Below are positions 29,063-37,244 of a stretch of DNA of 64,000 bases, piece by piece. Source of the DNA: Candidatus Chryseobacterium colombiense. GTDB taxonomy: Bacteria; Bacteroidota; Bacteroidia; Flavobacteriales; Weeksellaceae. The stretch lies in assembly GCA_029203185.1 (NCBI GenBank), contig CP119310.1, positions 2,046,001 through 2,110,000 on the forward strand. The letters are read 5' to 3'. The translations under genes were made by a program, and so were the position numbers. The notes under the pieces were generated by a model. That model was given only the letters and a program-made list of their open reading frames with translations. It was not told the origin of the DNA and made no database searches. The first letter of the stretch is position 1, and every line of letters begins with the position of its first letter.

Positions 29063-30379
29063 TTACAGCTTGCCATCAACTTCGTGATGAAGGATTCCCT
29101 TCACATCATATAAAATGGATGTTTCCCTCTGCAATAATTTCAGATCCAGATTCATAAACTCCTTATGTGCTACTCCCAACACCACAGCATCAAATTTATC
29201 CGCAGGTAGTTGGTCTGTTGTAATCAAGTTATACTCATGTTCCACTTCCTTAGGATTAGCCCAAGGATCATAAATAGAAACCTTAATTCCGTAGTCAGTT
29301 AGAGCCGAAATCACATCTACAATTTTTGTGTTACGAACATCCGGACAGTTTTCTTTAAAAGTAATTCCCAGCATAAGAATTTCCGCACCATTAACGTTGA
29401 TATTTTTCTTAATCATCGTTTTTACAACTTGTGATGCAACATATTCTCCCATTGAATCGTTCAGTCTTCGTCCTGCCAAAATAATTTCCGGGTGATAGCC
29501 AAACTCCTGTGCTCTCTGCGCCAAATAATAGGGATCAACACCAATACAGTGCCCACCAACCAGTCCTGGTTTAAACGGTAAAAAGTTCCATTTAGTACCA
29601 GCCGCTTCTAATACAGCATGAGTATCAATATCAAGTAAATTAAAGATCTTAGCCAATTCGTTTACGAAAGCAATATTAATATCCCGTTGAGAATTCTCGA
29701 TTACTTTAGCTGCCTCGGCTACCTTAATTGTAGGTGCCAAATGAGTCCCCGCAACAATTACAGACTTATACAAATCATCAACAATCTTTCCAATTTCTGG
29801 TGTGGAACCAGAGGTTACTTTTAAGATTTTCTCTACTGTATGTTGCTTGTCTCCAGGATTGATTCTTTCCGGTGAATACCCTCCATAAAAATCTTGATTG
29901 AACTTTAATCCTGATTGTTTTTCTACTACAGGAATACAATCTTCTTCTGTTGCACCAGGATAAACAGTAGACTCATAAATAACAATATCTCCTTTTTTTA
30001 TGACTTTACCCACTGTTTCACTTGCCTTTATAAGTGGCGTTAAATCAGGACGATTGTTTTTATCAACAGGTGTAGGAACAGTGATTATATAAATATTTGC
30101 TTCAGAAATATCGTCTAAAGTTGAGGAACAAAATAAACCATTTTTTTGTTGAATCGTTGAGTTGTTTAGTTGTTGAGAAAACGGGTTTTCTTTTACTAAA
30201 ACCGATTGGAGAACATCGTCTTCGACCTCCAGTGTAAGATCTTTACCAGAATTAAGTTCTTCAATTCTTTTTTGATTAATATCAAATCCTACTACAGGAT
30301 ATTTTGTCGCAAATAAACGCGCTAAAGGTAAGCCAACGTATCCTAATCCTATAACCGCTATTTTATGTTGAGTATTCAT
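29063..30379 (-). CDS. UDP-HexNAc 6-dehydrogenase (TviB/WbpA-like)
   Basis: 438 residues. N-terminal Rossmann motif GLGYVGLPLA (11-20), the VPTPVDKNNRPDLTPL motif, EAAKVIENSQRDINIAF in the linker helix, and GGHCIGVDPYYLA with the catalytic cysteine. This matches TviB-type dehydrogenases that oxidise UDP-GlcNAc to UDP-GlcNAcA. The next gene upstream is a TviC-like epimerase, together giving UDP-GalNAcA. Odd point: residues 68-78 (SQQLNNSTIQQ) are encoded by four near-copies of an 8-bp TTGTTGAG-like unit at 30146-30177, an apparent in-frame repeat insertion in a surface loop before strand GLFCSS. Confidence 0.88.
   Translation of the reverse strand: MNTQHKIAVIGLGYVGLPLARLFATKYPVVGFDINQKRIEELNSGKDLTLEVEDDVLQSVLVKENPFSQQLNNSTIQQKNGLFCSSTLDDISEANIYIITVPTPVDKNNRPDLTPLIKASETVGKVIKKGDIVIYESTVYPGATEEDCIPVVEKQSGLKFNQDFYGGYSPERINPGDKQHTVEKILKVTSGSTPEIGKIVDDLYKSVIVAGTHLAPTIKVAEAAKVIENSQRDINIAFVNELAKIFNLLDIDTHAVLEAAGTKWNFLPFKPGLVGGHCIGVDPYYLAQRAQEFGYHPEIILAGRRLNDSMGEYVASQVVKTMIKKNINVNGAEILMLGITFKENCPDVRNTKIVDVISALTDYGIKVSIYDPWANPKEVEHEYNLITTDQLPADKFDAVVLGVAHKEFMNLDLKLLQRETSILYDVKGILHHEVDGKL
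30146..30177. repeat. Intragenic degenerate 8-bp tandem repeat (4 units)
   Basis: Plus-strand units TTGTTGAA, TCGTTGAG, TTGTTTAG and TTGTTGAG lie inside the TviB-like gene and code for a Q/N/S-rich loop in frame (32 bases spanning 11 codons). The composition resembles the TTGATAG array at 44723-44827, so it probably belongs to the same class of TTG-rich simple repeats. Confidence 0.6.
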
Positions 30380-30386
30380 GTATGTA

Positions 30387-31355
30387 TTATTTTAAGTTTT
30401 CCCAATACCATTGTACAGCCTCTTTTAAGCCTTTATCAATCGTATGTGTGGGTTGGAATGTTAATAATTTTTTTGCTTTTTCTATAGAAGCCAATGAATG
30501 CGGGATATCCCCTTGTCGATTTGGACCATATATTATCTCAATATCAGCAATTTTTTCATCGAAGTTGCTCAAATACTGTTTTAAGTATTGAACCAGATCA
30601 TTCAATGTTGTTCTGTCTCCAACTGCCGTATTATATACTGTATTAATTGCGTCTTTATTTTCTGTTAACATTGCCAATTCATTCATTTGAATCACATTGT
30701 CTATATAAGTGAAATCACGAGAGTAATCTCCAGTTCCGTTGATTACAGGTGATTCGTGATTCACTAATTTTTTTACAAATAAAGGAATTACCGCTGCATA
30801 AGCTCCGTTTGGATCCTGACGACGACCAAATACATTAAAATATCGTAACCCTATGCATTCTATTCCATATGTCTTAGAAAAAATATCTGCATATAGTTCA
30901 TTAACATATTTTGTAATTGCATATGGTGATAGCGGCTTACCGATCACTTCTTCAACTTTAGGCAGAGATTCAGAATCTCCATACGTAGATGAAGAGGCAG
31001 CATAAACAAAACGTTTAACATTAGCATCGCGAGCTGCTGTTAACATGTTTAGAAATCCGGATACATTTACCTCATTACTTGTAATCGGATCTTTAATGGA
31101 GCGAGGTACCGATCCTAAGGCAGCCTGATGCAAAACATAATCTATTCCTTGAACCGCCGTATGACAGGTTTGCAAATCACGAATATCTCCTTCAATCAAT
31201 TGGTAATTCGGGTTTTGAAGAAAGGATTCTATATTATGACGGTGCCCGGTTGCAAAATTGTCTAAACAGCGCACTTCATATCCTTTATTTAAAAAATATT
31301 CGGTAAGATTAGAACCAATAAATCCGGCTCCTCCCGTTATTAAAATTTTTTTCAT
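30387..31355 (-). CDS. UDP-HexNAc(A) 4-epimerase (TviC/WbpP-like SDR)
   Basis: 322 residues. Motifs: GGAGFIGSNL (8-17) for NAD, the catalytic region ASSSTYG, YAITKYVNEL with Tyr/Lys, and RYFNVFGRRQDPNGAY, the sugar-nucleotide site typical of the TviC/WbpP group that works on N-acetylated UDP-sugars or their uronic acids. It lies 7 bases before the TviB-like gene; the pair makes UDP-GalNAcA in Vi-antigen and related clusters. Cytoplasmic. Confidence 0.88.
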   Translation of the reverse strand: MKKILITGGAGFIGSNLTEYFLNKGYEVRCLDNFATGHRHNIESFLQNPNYQLIEGDIRDLQTCHTAVQGIDYVLHQAALGSVPRSIKDPITSNEVNVSGFLNMLTAARDANVKRFVYAASSSTYGDSESLPKVEEVIGKPLSPYAITKYVNELYADIFSKTYGIECIGLRYFNVFGRRQDPNGAYAAVIPLFVKKLVNHESPVINGTGDYSRDFTYIDNVIQMNELAMLTENKDAINTVYNTAVGDRTTLNDLVQYLKQYLSNFDEKIADIEIIYGPNRQGDIPHSLASIEKAKKLLTFQPTHTIDKGLKEAVQWYWENLK

Positions 31356-31451
31356 TTATGTTTAACGTTCTTATATTTCTTAATTTAACTTTTTGATTCT
31401 ACTTGGAATAATTTATACCAAGAACCTACTAAAAATGGTGATTATTATAAA

Positions 31452-33821
31452 TTAATTCATCAATTTTTTCCACCAAGATTTTTTAACATCTGCATTATAA
31501 CCGTAGCCGTATTTATACCCATAGCCATAGCCACTATTCATTTTTGATACATCATTCAGAACAAATCCAACATTATGAATCTTTTTGTCCTTGATTTGAT
31601 GATTGGCAAATTTAATTAGCTCTTTTTCTGTATGTCCTGATCTTGTAACATATACTGTAACGTCTGCTACATCCGCAATCAAGAAAGAATCTGTTACCAG
31701 CATCAATGGTGCTGTATCTAGAATAATATAGTCATAGTGCGGTTTCAAGCTTTCAACCAATTCCTGATATCTGCCATTTGACAATAGTTCTGTTGGGTTC
31801 GGTGTAATAGCTCCTGAATAAATCACATCACAATATGGATTAAATGATGTTGGATGAATTATTTCCGCAGACTTCATCTGGTTATCATACATAAATTCTG
31901 AAAGCCCTATTAATCCTCGCCTACTTTCGTTATATCTTTGTAGTTGAGGATTTCTGATATCAGAACCAATAATAATTACTTTCTTTCTAGGGGTAGCCAA
32001 GGTTAAAGCTAAGTTCACCGAAGTGAATGTTTTCCCTTCTCCTTTCACTGTAGACGTAACGAAAATAACATTCCCTTTCTTATTTTTGGGTAACATAAAA
32101 TTCAGATTGGTAATCAGAATACGAAAAGCTTCTGCCAGTGGCGATACATCATTCAACTGTACCAGCTCAGGATCACCTTTTTCCATTGATGGCAATTCAC
32201 CAATCACAGATGCTCTTTCAGATAACTTTTCTATATCGTGTTTTGTCTGTACCTTATTATTAAACAGTTCTATTAAATAAATTATTCCAAATGGAATCAG
32301 TAAACCAATTATTAAGGCTGCCAAATAAATGATCATTTTTTTAGGAGAGACAGGAATAGGGTTTGTTAATGCATCATCTACAATACGTGCTTTTGGTGCT
32401 GCAATTGCCAATGAAATAGCCGCCTCTTCCCTTTTCTGTAATAATAATAAATACAACTGCTCTTTGATATTCTGCTGTCTTTCGATACTTCTGAATAACT
32501 TCTCCTGTACCGGTATTTTAGAAATCATCCCTGAAAGACGGTTCTGCTCCATCTGGATATTGGACCCAGTAATTTGTAACGCTGATTTGCTTTTCTGCAG
32601 GCTCGCTCCAATAGCAGTTCTCATTCCGTTGATCTGCTTAGTAATATCCTGTACCAATGGGTTTGCCGTAGTAGAATTCTCCAACAATCGGTTTCTTTCA
32701 ATCACCAACTGATTGTATGCTGCAATATCTGAAGCTGTATTTGAATCTTTCAATCCTACATTTAATGGCAGTACCTGAAAATTTCCTTGTCTGTTCAAAT
32801 AATTTATTAGACTATTCACCAATTCCAACTGTGATTCGTTCTCTAACTGAGTATCCCGAGTAGCAGCAACGCTTTTTAGTGAAATTTCAGCCTCAGTCTG
32901 AATATCAGCAATGTTATTTTTAACTTTAAAATCTTCTTTTTGATTTTCTACTTTCCCAAGCTCCTGCCCAATAAGCCTGATTCGTTCATCAATAAATGTT
33001 GCTGTTTTTTGTGCTTCGGAACCTTTATCATTAATTGCTTCCTTATTATAGTTAATTGCTAGATGATTCAGAATATTTTCTGTTTTTTCCGGAACAATAT
33101 CATTCATTGAAATTTTAAGAACTGTTGCTTCTTTCTGTACCAAAGTAACATTCAACTTACTCAAAAGATTTCTTGTACGGTTTATTCCCGACATAAACTG
33201 TAAAGCATATTTTCCTTCATCTTTTGAAGTCTTTTCAAAATGATGATTTTTCTGAAAAATTACAATACAAAAAGGTAATCTTATTGCTTTATTGAAATCT
33301 GCATATATATCCTGCTTAAAAGATTCTGATTTTAATACAATACGTCCGTTTTGTATTGATGCCAATACTTGTTTGGGTGGATATTTAACCTTAGGAAATT
33401 CTTTAATCACTCTTACCGTAAACGGTGCTGTTTCTTGATATAACTCTGTATCCTTTATCTTTCCTTTGGCATAAATACTTGTTTCCAATCCCAGTTCTTT
33501 CACCACAGAGAGCATCAGCTTTTTGGATTTAAAAATCTCAATTTCATTATCTACTGAGTTAGTTCCCATTCCGCCAATCCCACTTAATTCTGAAATTACC
33601 GATAATTCCGGTTGTCCCGAACTAGATTTTTTAACTTCTTTAATAAGTAATGTCTCTTCCGTATTATAAACAGGAACACTATATCTTAAGAAAAACCAAG
33701 CCCCAATAATTGTTATAATAACTCCAATGATAAACCAATACCAACGGTGCAGATAAGGTTTAATTAATTCCCTCAAGTTTAAAGACTCTTCCTGATTCTG
33801 ATCCAAATAATTCTGATCCAC
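31452..33821 (-). CDS. Wzc-type polysaccharide co-polymerase and tyrosine autokinase
   Basis: 789 residues. TM1 at about 27-47 and TM2 at about 495-517 flank a long periplasmic domain with coiled-coil character; the cytoplasmic kinase has Walker A STVKGEGKT near 588-596, an A' motif IIIGSDIRNP and ILDTAP near 695. The C-terminus is a tyrosine cluster (GYGYGYKYGYGY, about 766-777), the autophosphorylation tail. It controls chain length and couples to the Wza exporter encoded 23 bases upstream. No Wzb phosphatase lies in the cluster. Confidence 0.92.
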   Translation of the reverse strand: MDQNYLDQNQEESLNLRELIKPYLHRWYWFIIGVIITIIGAWFFLRYSVPVYNTEETLLIKEVKKSSSGQPELSVISELSGIGGMGTNSVDNEIEIFKSKKLMLSVVKELGLETSIYAKGKIKDTELYQETAPFTVRVIKEFPKVKYPPKQVLASIQNGRIVLKSESFKQDIYADFNKAIRLPFCIVIFQKNHHFEKTSKDEGKYALQFMSGINRTRNLLSKLNVTLVQKEATVLKISMNDIVPEKTENILNHLAINYNKEAINDKGSEAQKTATFIDERIRLIGQELGKVENQKEDFKVKNNIADIQTEAEISLKSVAATRDTQLENESQLELVNSLINYLNRQGNFQVLPLNVGLKDSNTASDIAAYNQLVIERNRLLENSTTANPLVQDITKQINGMRTAIGASLQKSKSALQITGSNIQMEQNRLSGMISKIPVQEKLFRSIERQQNIKEQLYLLLLQKREEAAISLAIAAPKARIVDDALTNPIPVSPKKMIIYLAALIIGLLIPFGIIYLIELFNNKVQTKHDIEKLSERASVIGELPSMEKGDPELVQLNDVSPLAEAFRILITNLNFMLPKNKKGNVIFVTSTVKGEGKTFTSVNLALTLATPRKKVIIIGSDIRNPQLQRYNESRRGLIGLSEFMYDNQMKSAEIIHPTSFNPYCDVIYSGAITPNPTELLSNGRYQELVESLKPHYDYIILDTAPLMLVTDSFLIADVADVTVYVTRSGHTEKELIKFANHQIKDKKIHNVGFVLNDVSKMNSGYGYGYKYGYGYNADVKKSWWKKLMN

Positions 33822-33844
33822 TATAAATGATTAGGTGTGTAAAA

Positions 33845-34672
33845 TTAATTTTTTGTTAATGCTAAAATACCGATTGCTAAAGAAGCAATAACAGATGCAA
33901 TAGATATATATAACCCAGTATTCGGATCTACCCTTGCCGCTTTTTCTCTGTTGGCATTTGGCTGTACATAAATGATATCGTTCTGTTTTAAATAATAATA
34001 TGGAGAGTTGATGAATTGAGCACTTGTAAGGTCAATCCTTTCTTTGGTAAACTGGCCATCAATATTTCTTACCACCAATACATTAGTTCTGATTCCAAAA
34101 GCCGTAAGATCTCCAGCTAATCCCAACGCACTTAACAAGGTAGCATTTCCATCAGGAACCAAATAAGTTCCCGGCCTTGCAACTTCTCCTAATACAGAAA
34201 CCCTAAAATTGATAAGTTTGACATCTACTACAGGATCTTTGACATATTCGCGAATTAAATCTGTCAGTTTCAGTCTGAATGTTTCCAGATTTTCATTTTT
34301 GGTATTTACCTTTCCTATTTGCGGAAATACGATATTCCCATCAGTATCAACGTTGTAGGTAGGCCCCGAAACAGGAATCTGTTGAGGAAGATTATTGGAA
34401 CTTGGAGTAGAATATTGTGTAATTGTAGTACCCGATGAATATGTCTGATTAAAAGGCTTGACCACATCCATGTCTTTTGCAGAAACCGTAATCAGCAATT
34501 GGTCTCCAGGCTGCAAAGTACTTCTGCTATTCTTAATGGAATTATCTAATGCTAGGTTTTCAATATCTTTCATATAGTTGATCTCCTGTCTTGTTCCACA
34601 TGAAAACAATAACACCGACAGCACAGCGCCCCAAATACAATTTTTCCAATTCATTCCTAATATATTTTTCAC
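33845..34672 (-). CDS. Wza-like polysaccharide export lipoprotein
   Basis: 275 residues. Lipobox LLFSCG with Cys25 as the acylated residue. The mature part has the polysaccharide export domain (LQPGDQLLITVSA, VFPQIGKV) and a SLBB domain (VLGEVARPGTYLVPDG). The C-terminus is hydrophobic (SIASVIASLAIGILAL, about 253-270), a feature of Bacteroidota Wza homologues. It forms the outer-membrane export channel with the Wzc protein encoded next. Confidence 0.92.
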   Translation of the reverse strand: MKNILGMNWKNCIWGAVLSVLLFSCGTRQEINYMKDIENLALDNSIKNSRSTLQPGDQLLITVSAKDMDVVKPFNQTYSSGTTITQYSTPSSNNLPQQIPVSGPTYNVDTDGNIVFPQIGKVNTKNENLETFRLKLTDLIREYVKDPVVDVKLINFRVSVLGEVARPGTYLVPDGNATLLSALGLAGDLTAFGIRTNVLVVRNIDGQFTKERIDLTSAQFINSPYYYLKQNDIIYVQPNANREKAARVDPNTGLYISIASVIASLAIGILALTKN

Positions 34673-34794
34673 AAAAATATGATTATTATTTTTTAAACTA
34701 AAATCTTAATTTTATTTTTTATTAACACTAAAGTTAGTCGCTAAAGAATTAATTTTATTATAATTCGCGAATTTATATTTTCTGTCAGCTAATA

Positions 34795-36750
34795 TTATGG
34801 AATGATAAATTCTTCATTTTTAGCATCTAAAATTTCAAATTCTGAATTGTTGCTTATAAATTCTGGAACTATGACTTTCAATATTCTAACAACCTCTAAT
34901 CTATCTCTTTTAACTGCTGATTTGATAATTTGTAAACACAGCAAATTAATCTTTTCAAAACTTATGCTAGGGTCTTTAGAAATCATAATTTTTTCGTGAT
35001 GGGTAGAAACTGTAGTTGCATTATCGCTCAACAATTCTTCATATAATTTTTCCCCTGGTCTTAAACCTATAAAGCTAATCTTAATATCCAAATCAGGAGT
35101 ATATCCCGACAGTTTTATCATTCTTTTTGCCAGATCTAAAATTTTAACAGGTTCACCCATATCAAAAACATAGATTTCACCTCCATTACCCATTGTACCA
35201 GCCTGTAATACCAATTCACATGCTTCAGGAATTGTCATAAAGTAACGAATAATATCAGGATGGGTAATCGTAATTGGACCTCCTTTTTCAATCTGTTTTT
35301 TAAAATGAGGAATTACCGAACCATTTGATCCCAGTACATTTCCAAAACGTGTTGTAATAAACTTAGTGGTATTATCTTCAGAATTTTGTAGAGACTGTAC
35401 AAAAAGTTCTGCTGCTCTTTTTGATGCCCCCATCACATTTGTAGGATTCACCGCTTTATCTGTAGAAACCATTACAAAACGATTGACTTTATATTCTTTG
35501 GAAAGTAAAGCAACATTTTTAGTTCCTAATACATTAACAAAAATTGCTTCGTGAGGGTTATCCTCTATTATGGGTACATGCTTGTAAGCCGCAGCATGAT
35601 AGACCATTGAAAACTGATGGTCTTTAAATATTTTTTCTAGTCTATATTTATTTGAAATATCCGCCAGTACAAATTTAAAGTTCTGATTCGGGAATTTCTC
35701 CAGCAATTCTAATTCAAGTTCATACAAAGGAGATTCAGCCTGATCAAGAACTACAATTAAAGAAGGACTAAATTGAGCTACTTGTCGTACAATCTCGCTT
35801 CCGATAGATCCCGCCCCACCTGTTACTAAAACATTTTTGTTAAAATGCCTTTTTTTCACTTCTTCATTTTCAATTTTGATAGGTCTACGGTTTAGCAAGT
35901 CTTCAATCTGAAGCTGACGTATCCCACCTACTAAATCAGAATCTCTCATTTTACTCAATGAAGGTGCTTTCAAAACTTTTAAACCATTATCCAATGCTAA
36001 AGTCATCCATTCTTCAAGTTCCTGCTTGGTCATGATTTCCTTAATAATCAATACCGCATCAAACTTTCTGATTAAATTTTCGTTTTTAAAAAAATACTCC
36101 TGATTATAGATTTTATGCCCTAATAACATTGCACGGTTGGAATCTGAGCGCTTTGTCAGAAAACCATATAATCTGTAAGGATAGCTAGGATTATGCATAA
36201 TAGCTCTCGCTACCGAAACCGATGCATCCCCCACTCCTATAACAGCAACCTTTACTTTATATGAAAACCCTTTATAATCAATCAACATATTGAAAAACTG
36301 TTTTGTTACCATTCTAAAAAAGAACATCGCAGAAACAGAAATAAAAAAGTAGAGAAACAGATTAGGATAAAGATAAGGAGCTTTTCCAAACATTGTTTCT
36401 GAAAAATAATTAATAACCAATAGAGAAACTAAAGTGCTTCCAGAGGAAAACATAATCTTAAAGAAATCAAAAAAAGTTGAATGCCTTATAATACCCGCAT
36501 ACGTTTTAAATACAAACATAAACAGTACATTAATAAAAAGTACTACACTTATTTTTTGAAATGTATATTCTGGAAAACTGTCTCTTACATGGAGCTTCTC
36601 TAAAAACAGAGAAGAAAGCACTATAGAAAACAGTACAATAAGAACATCTATGACAATAACTAACCAACGAGGGACATATCTCAACTTGGTAATCTTCAAT
36701 ATGTTATCCCCATCGTACAGTACCCTAAAAGCATCAAGCAGCTTTTTCAT
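34795..36750 (-). CDS. UDP-GlcNAc 4,6-dehydratase, membrane form (PglF/WbpM/CapD-like)
   Basis: 651 residues. N-terminal TM segments (about 28-150), a nucleotide-binding middle domain (about 165-280) and a C-terminal SDR domain with TGGAGSIGSEIVRQ near 310. The active site reads VSTDKAVNPTNVMGASKR, with methionine where most SDRs have tyrosine; this SMK arrangement is known for WbpM/PglF-type dehydratases. It makes UDP-2-acetamido-2,6-dideoxy-4-keto-hexose, the precursor of QuiNAc, FucNAc or bacillosamine. First gene of the cluster, with a -7 promoter element about 31 bases upstream. Confidence 0.9.
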   Translation of the reverse strand: MKKLLDAFRVLYDGDNILKITKLRYVPRWLVIVIDVLIVLFSIVLSSLFLEKLHVRDSFPEYTFQKISVVLFINVLFMFVFKTYAGIIRHSTFFDFFKIMFSSGSTLVSLLVINYFSETMFGKAPYLYPNLFLYFFISVSAMFFFRMVTKQFFNMLIDYKGFSYKVKVAVIGVGDASVSVARAIMHNPSYPYRLYGFLTKRSDSNRAMLLGHKIYNQEYFFKNENLIRKFDAVLIIKEIMTKQELEEWMTLALDNGLKVLKAPSLSKMRDSDLVGGIRQLQIEDLLNRRPIKIENEEVKKRHFNKNVLVTGGAGSIGSEIVRQVAQFSPSLIVVLDQAESPLYELELELLEKFPNQNFKFVLADISNKYRLEKIFKDHQFSMVYHAAAYKHVPIIEDNPHEAIFVNVLGTKNVALLSKEYKVNRFVMVSTDKAVNPTNVMGASKRAAELFVQSLQNSEDNTTKFITTRFGNVLGSNGSVIPHFKKQIEKGGPITITHPDIIRYFMTIPEACELVLQAGTMGNGGEIYVFDMGEPVKILDLAKRMIKLSGYTPDLDIKISFIGLRPGEKLYEELLSDNATTVSTHHEKIMISKDPSISFEKINLLCLQIIKSAVKRDRLEVVRILKVIVPEFISNNSEFEILDAKNEEFIIP

Positions 36751-36780
36751 TCAACATCAATTGGTTTTATAATTTTGGGA

Positions 36781-36788
36781 CAAAGATA
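36781..36788 (-). promoter_or_regulatory. Putative -7 promoter element of the capsule cluster
   Basis: The minus strand reads TATCTTTG (TAnnTTTG), 31 bases upstream of the first capsule gene. No good -33 TTG was found at the expected spacing. It is the only consensus match I noticed in the 248-base gap. Confidence 0.45.
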
Positions 36789-36956
36789 ATAATATTATTC
36801 ATTCTTATCACTTAGTCTTGAATTTATTTTTCATTTGGTAAATATTACTTTAAAAACAATCAAAAAAAACTATTTAGCAATAGAAATATATCTCTATGCC
36901 AGCAATTTAATCATTTATTTCAATTACTATTTTTTCAGCAAAATAATAATGTTATA

Positions 36957-36988
36957 TAAAAATCCCGAAGCTAATCGGCTTCGGGATT
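36957..36988 (-). terminator. Terminator after the PID-CTERM-like gene
   Basis: Stem AATCCCGAAGC (36961-36971) and GCTTCGGGATT (36978-36988), 11 bp with a 6-base loop, followed on the minus strand by T-rich sequence. It is 11 bases beyond the stop at 36999, separating the T9SS-related pair from the capsule cluster. Confidence 0.85.
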
Positions 36989-36998
36989 AAATATGCTG

Positions 36999-37235
36999 TT
37001 AAAAAGAATCAACTGTTTTTTTGCGTTTAGCGAAAACAATCGCCATTCCTATAGCTGCTGCTATTAAAAATGGAATTTGCTCATCTATTGGTGCAGAAGG
37101 ATCTCCGGGGTCAGCCGGACTTTTTCCCACTTCTGATGTTTGTGATGGTTCATCATATATATAAGGATTATCTGAATGTTGTGCAAAACTAAGACCCGAG
37201 AAAACTATCGAACTTATAATTAGTATCTTTTTCAT
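36999..37235 (-). CDS. Small secreted protein with PID-type C-terminal sorting signal
   Basis: 78 residues. Signal peptide MKKILIISSIVFSGLSFAQ, a short acidic/proline-rich mature part (PADPGDPSAPIDEQ), then a single hydrophobic helix IPFLIAAAIGMAIVFA and a basic end KRKK. A PID motif before a TM helix and a basic tail is the layout of exosortase-like C-terminal sorting signals; I recall such a PID-CTERM class in flavobacteria. It follows the T9SS cargo gene by 9 bases. Function unknown; possibly a small surface-anchored peptide. Confidence 0.7.
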   Translation of the reverse strand: MKKILIISSIVFSGLSFAQHSDNPYIYDEPSQTSEVGKSPADPGDPSAPIDEQIPFLIAAAIGMAIVFAKRKKTVDSF

Positions 37236-37244
37236 ATTTTTTTC

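Noticed and set aside
36751..36998. JUMPstart/ops or UpxY-type antitermination signal before the capsule cluster
   Set aside because: No ops-like sequence and no NusG-like gene seen in the window.
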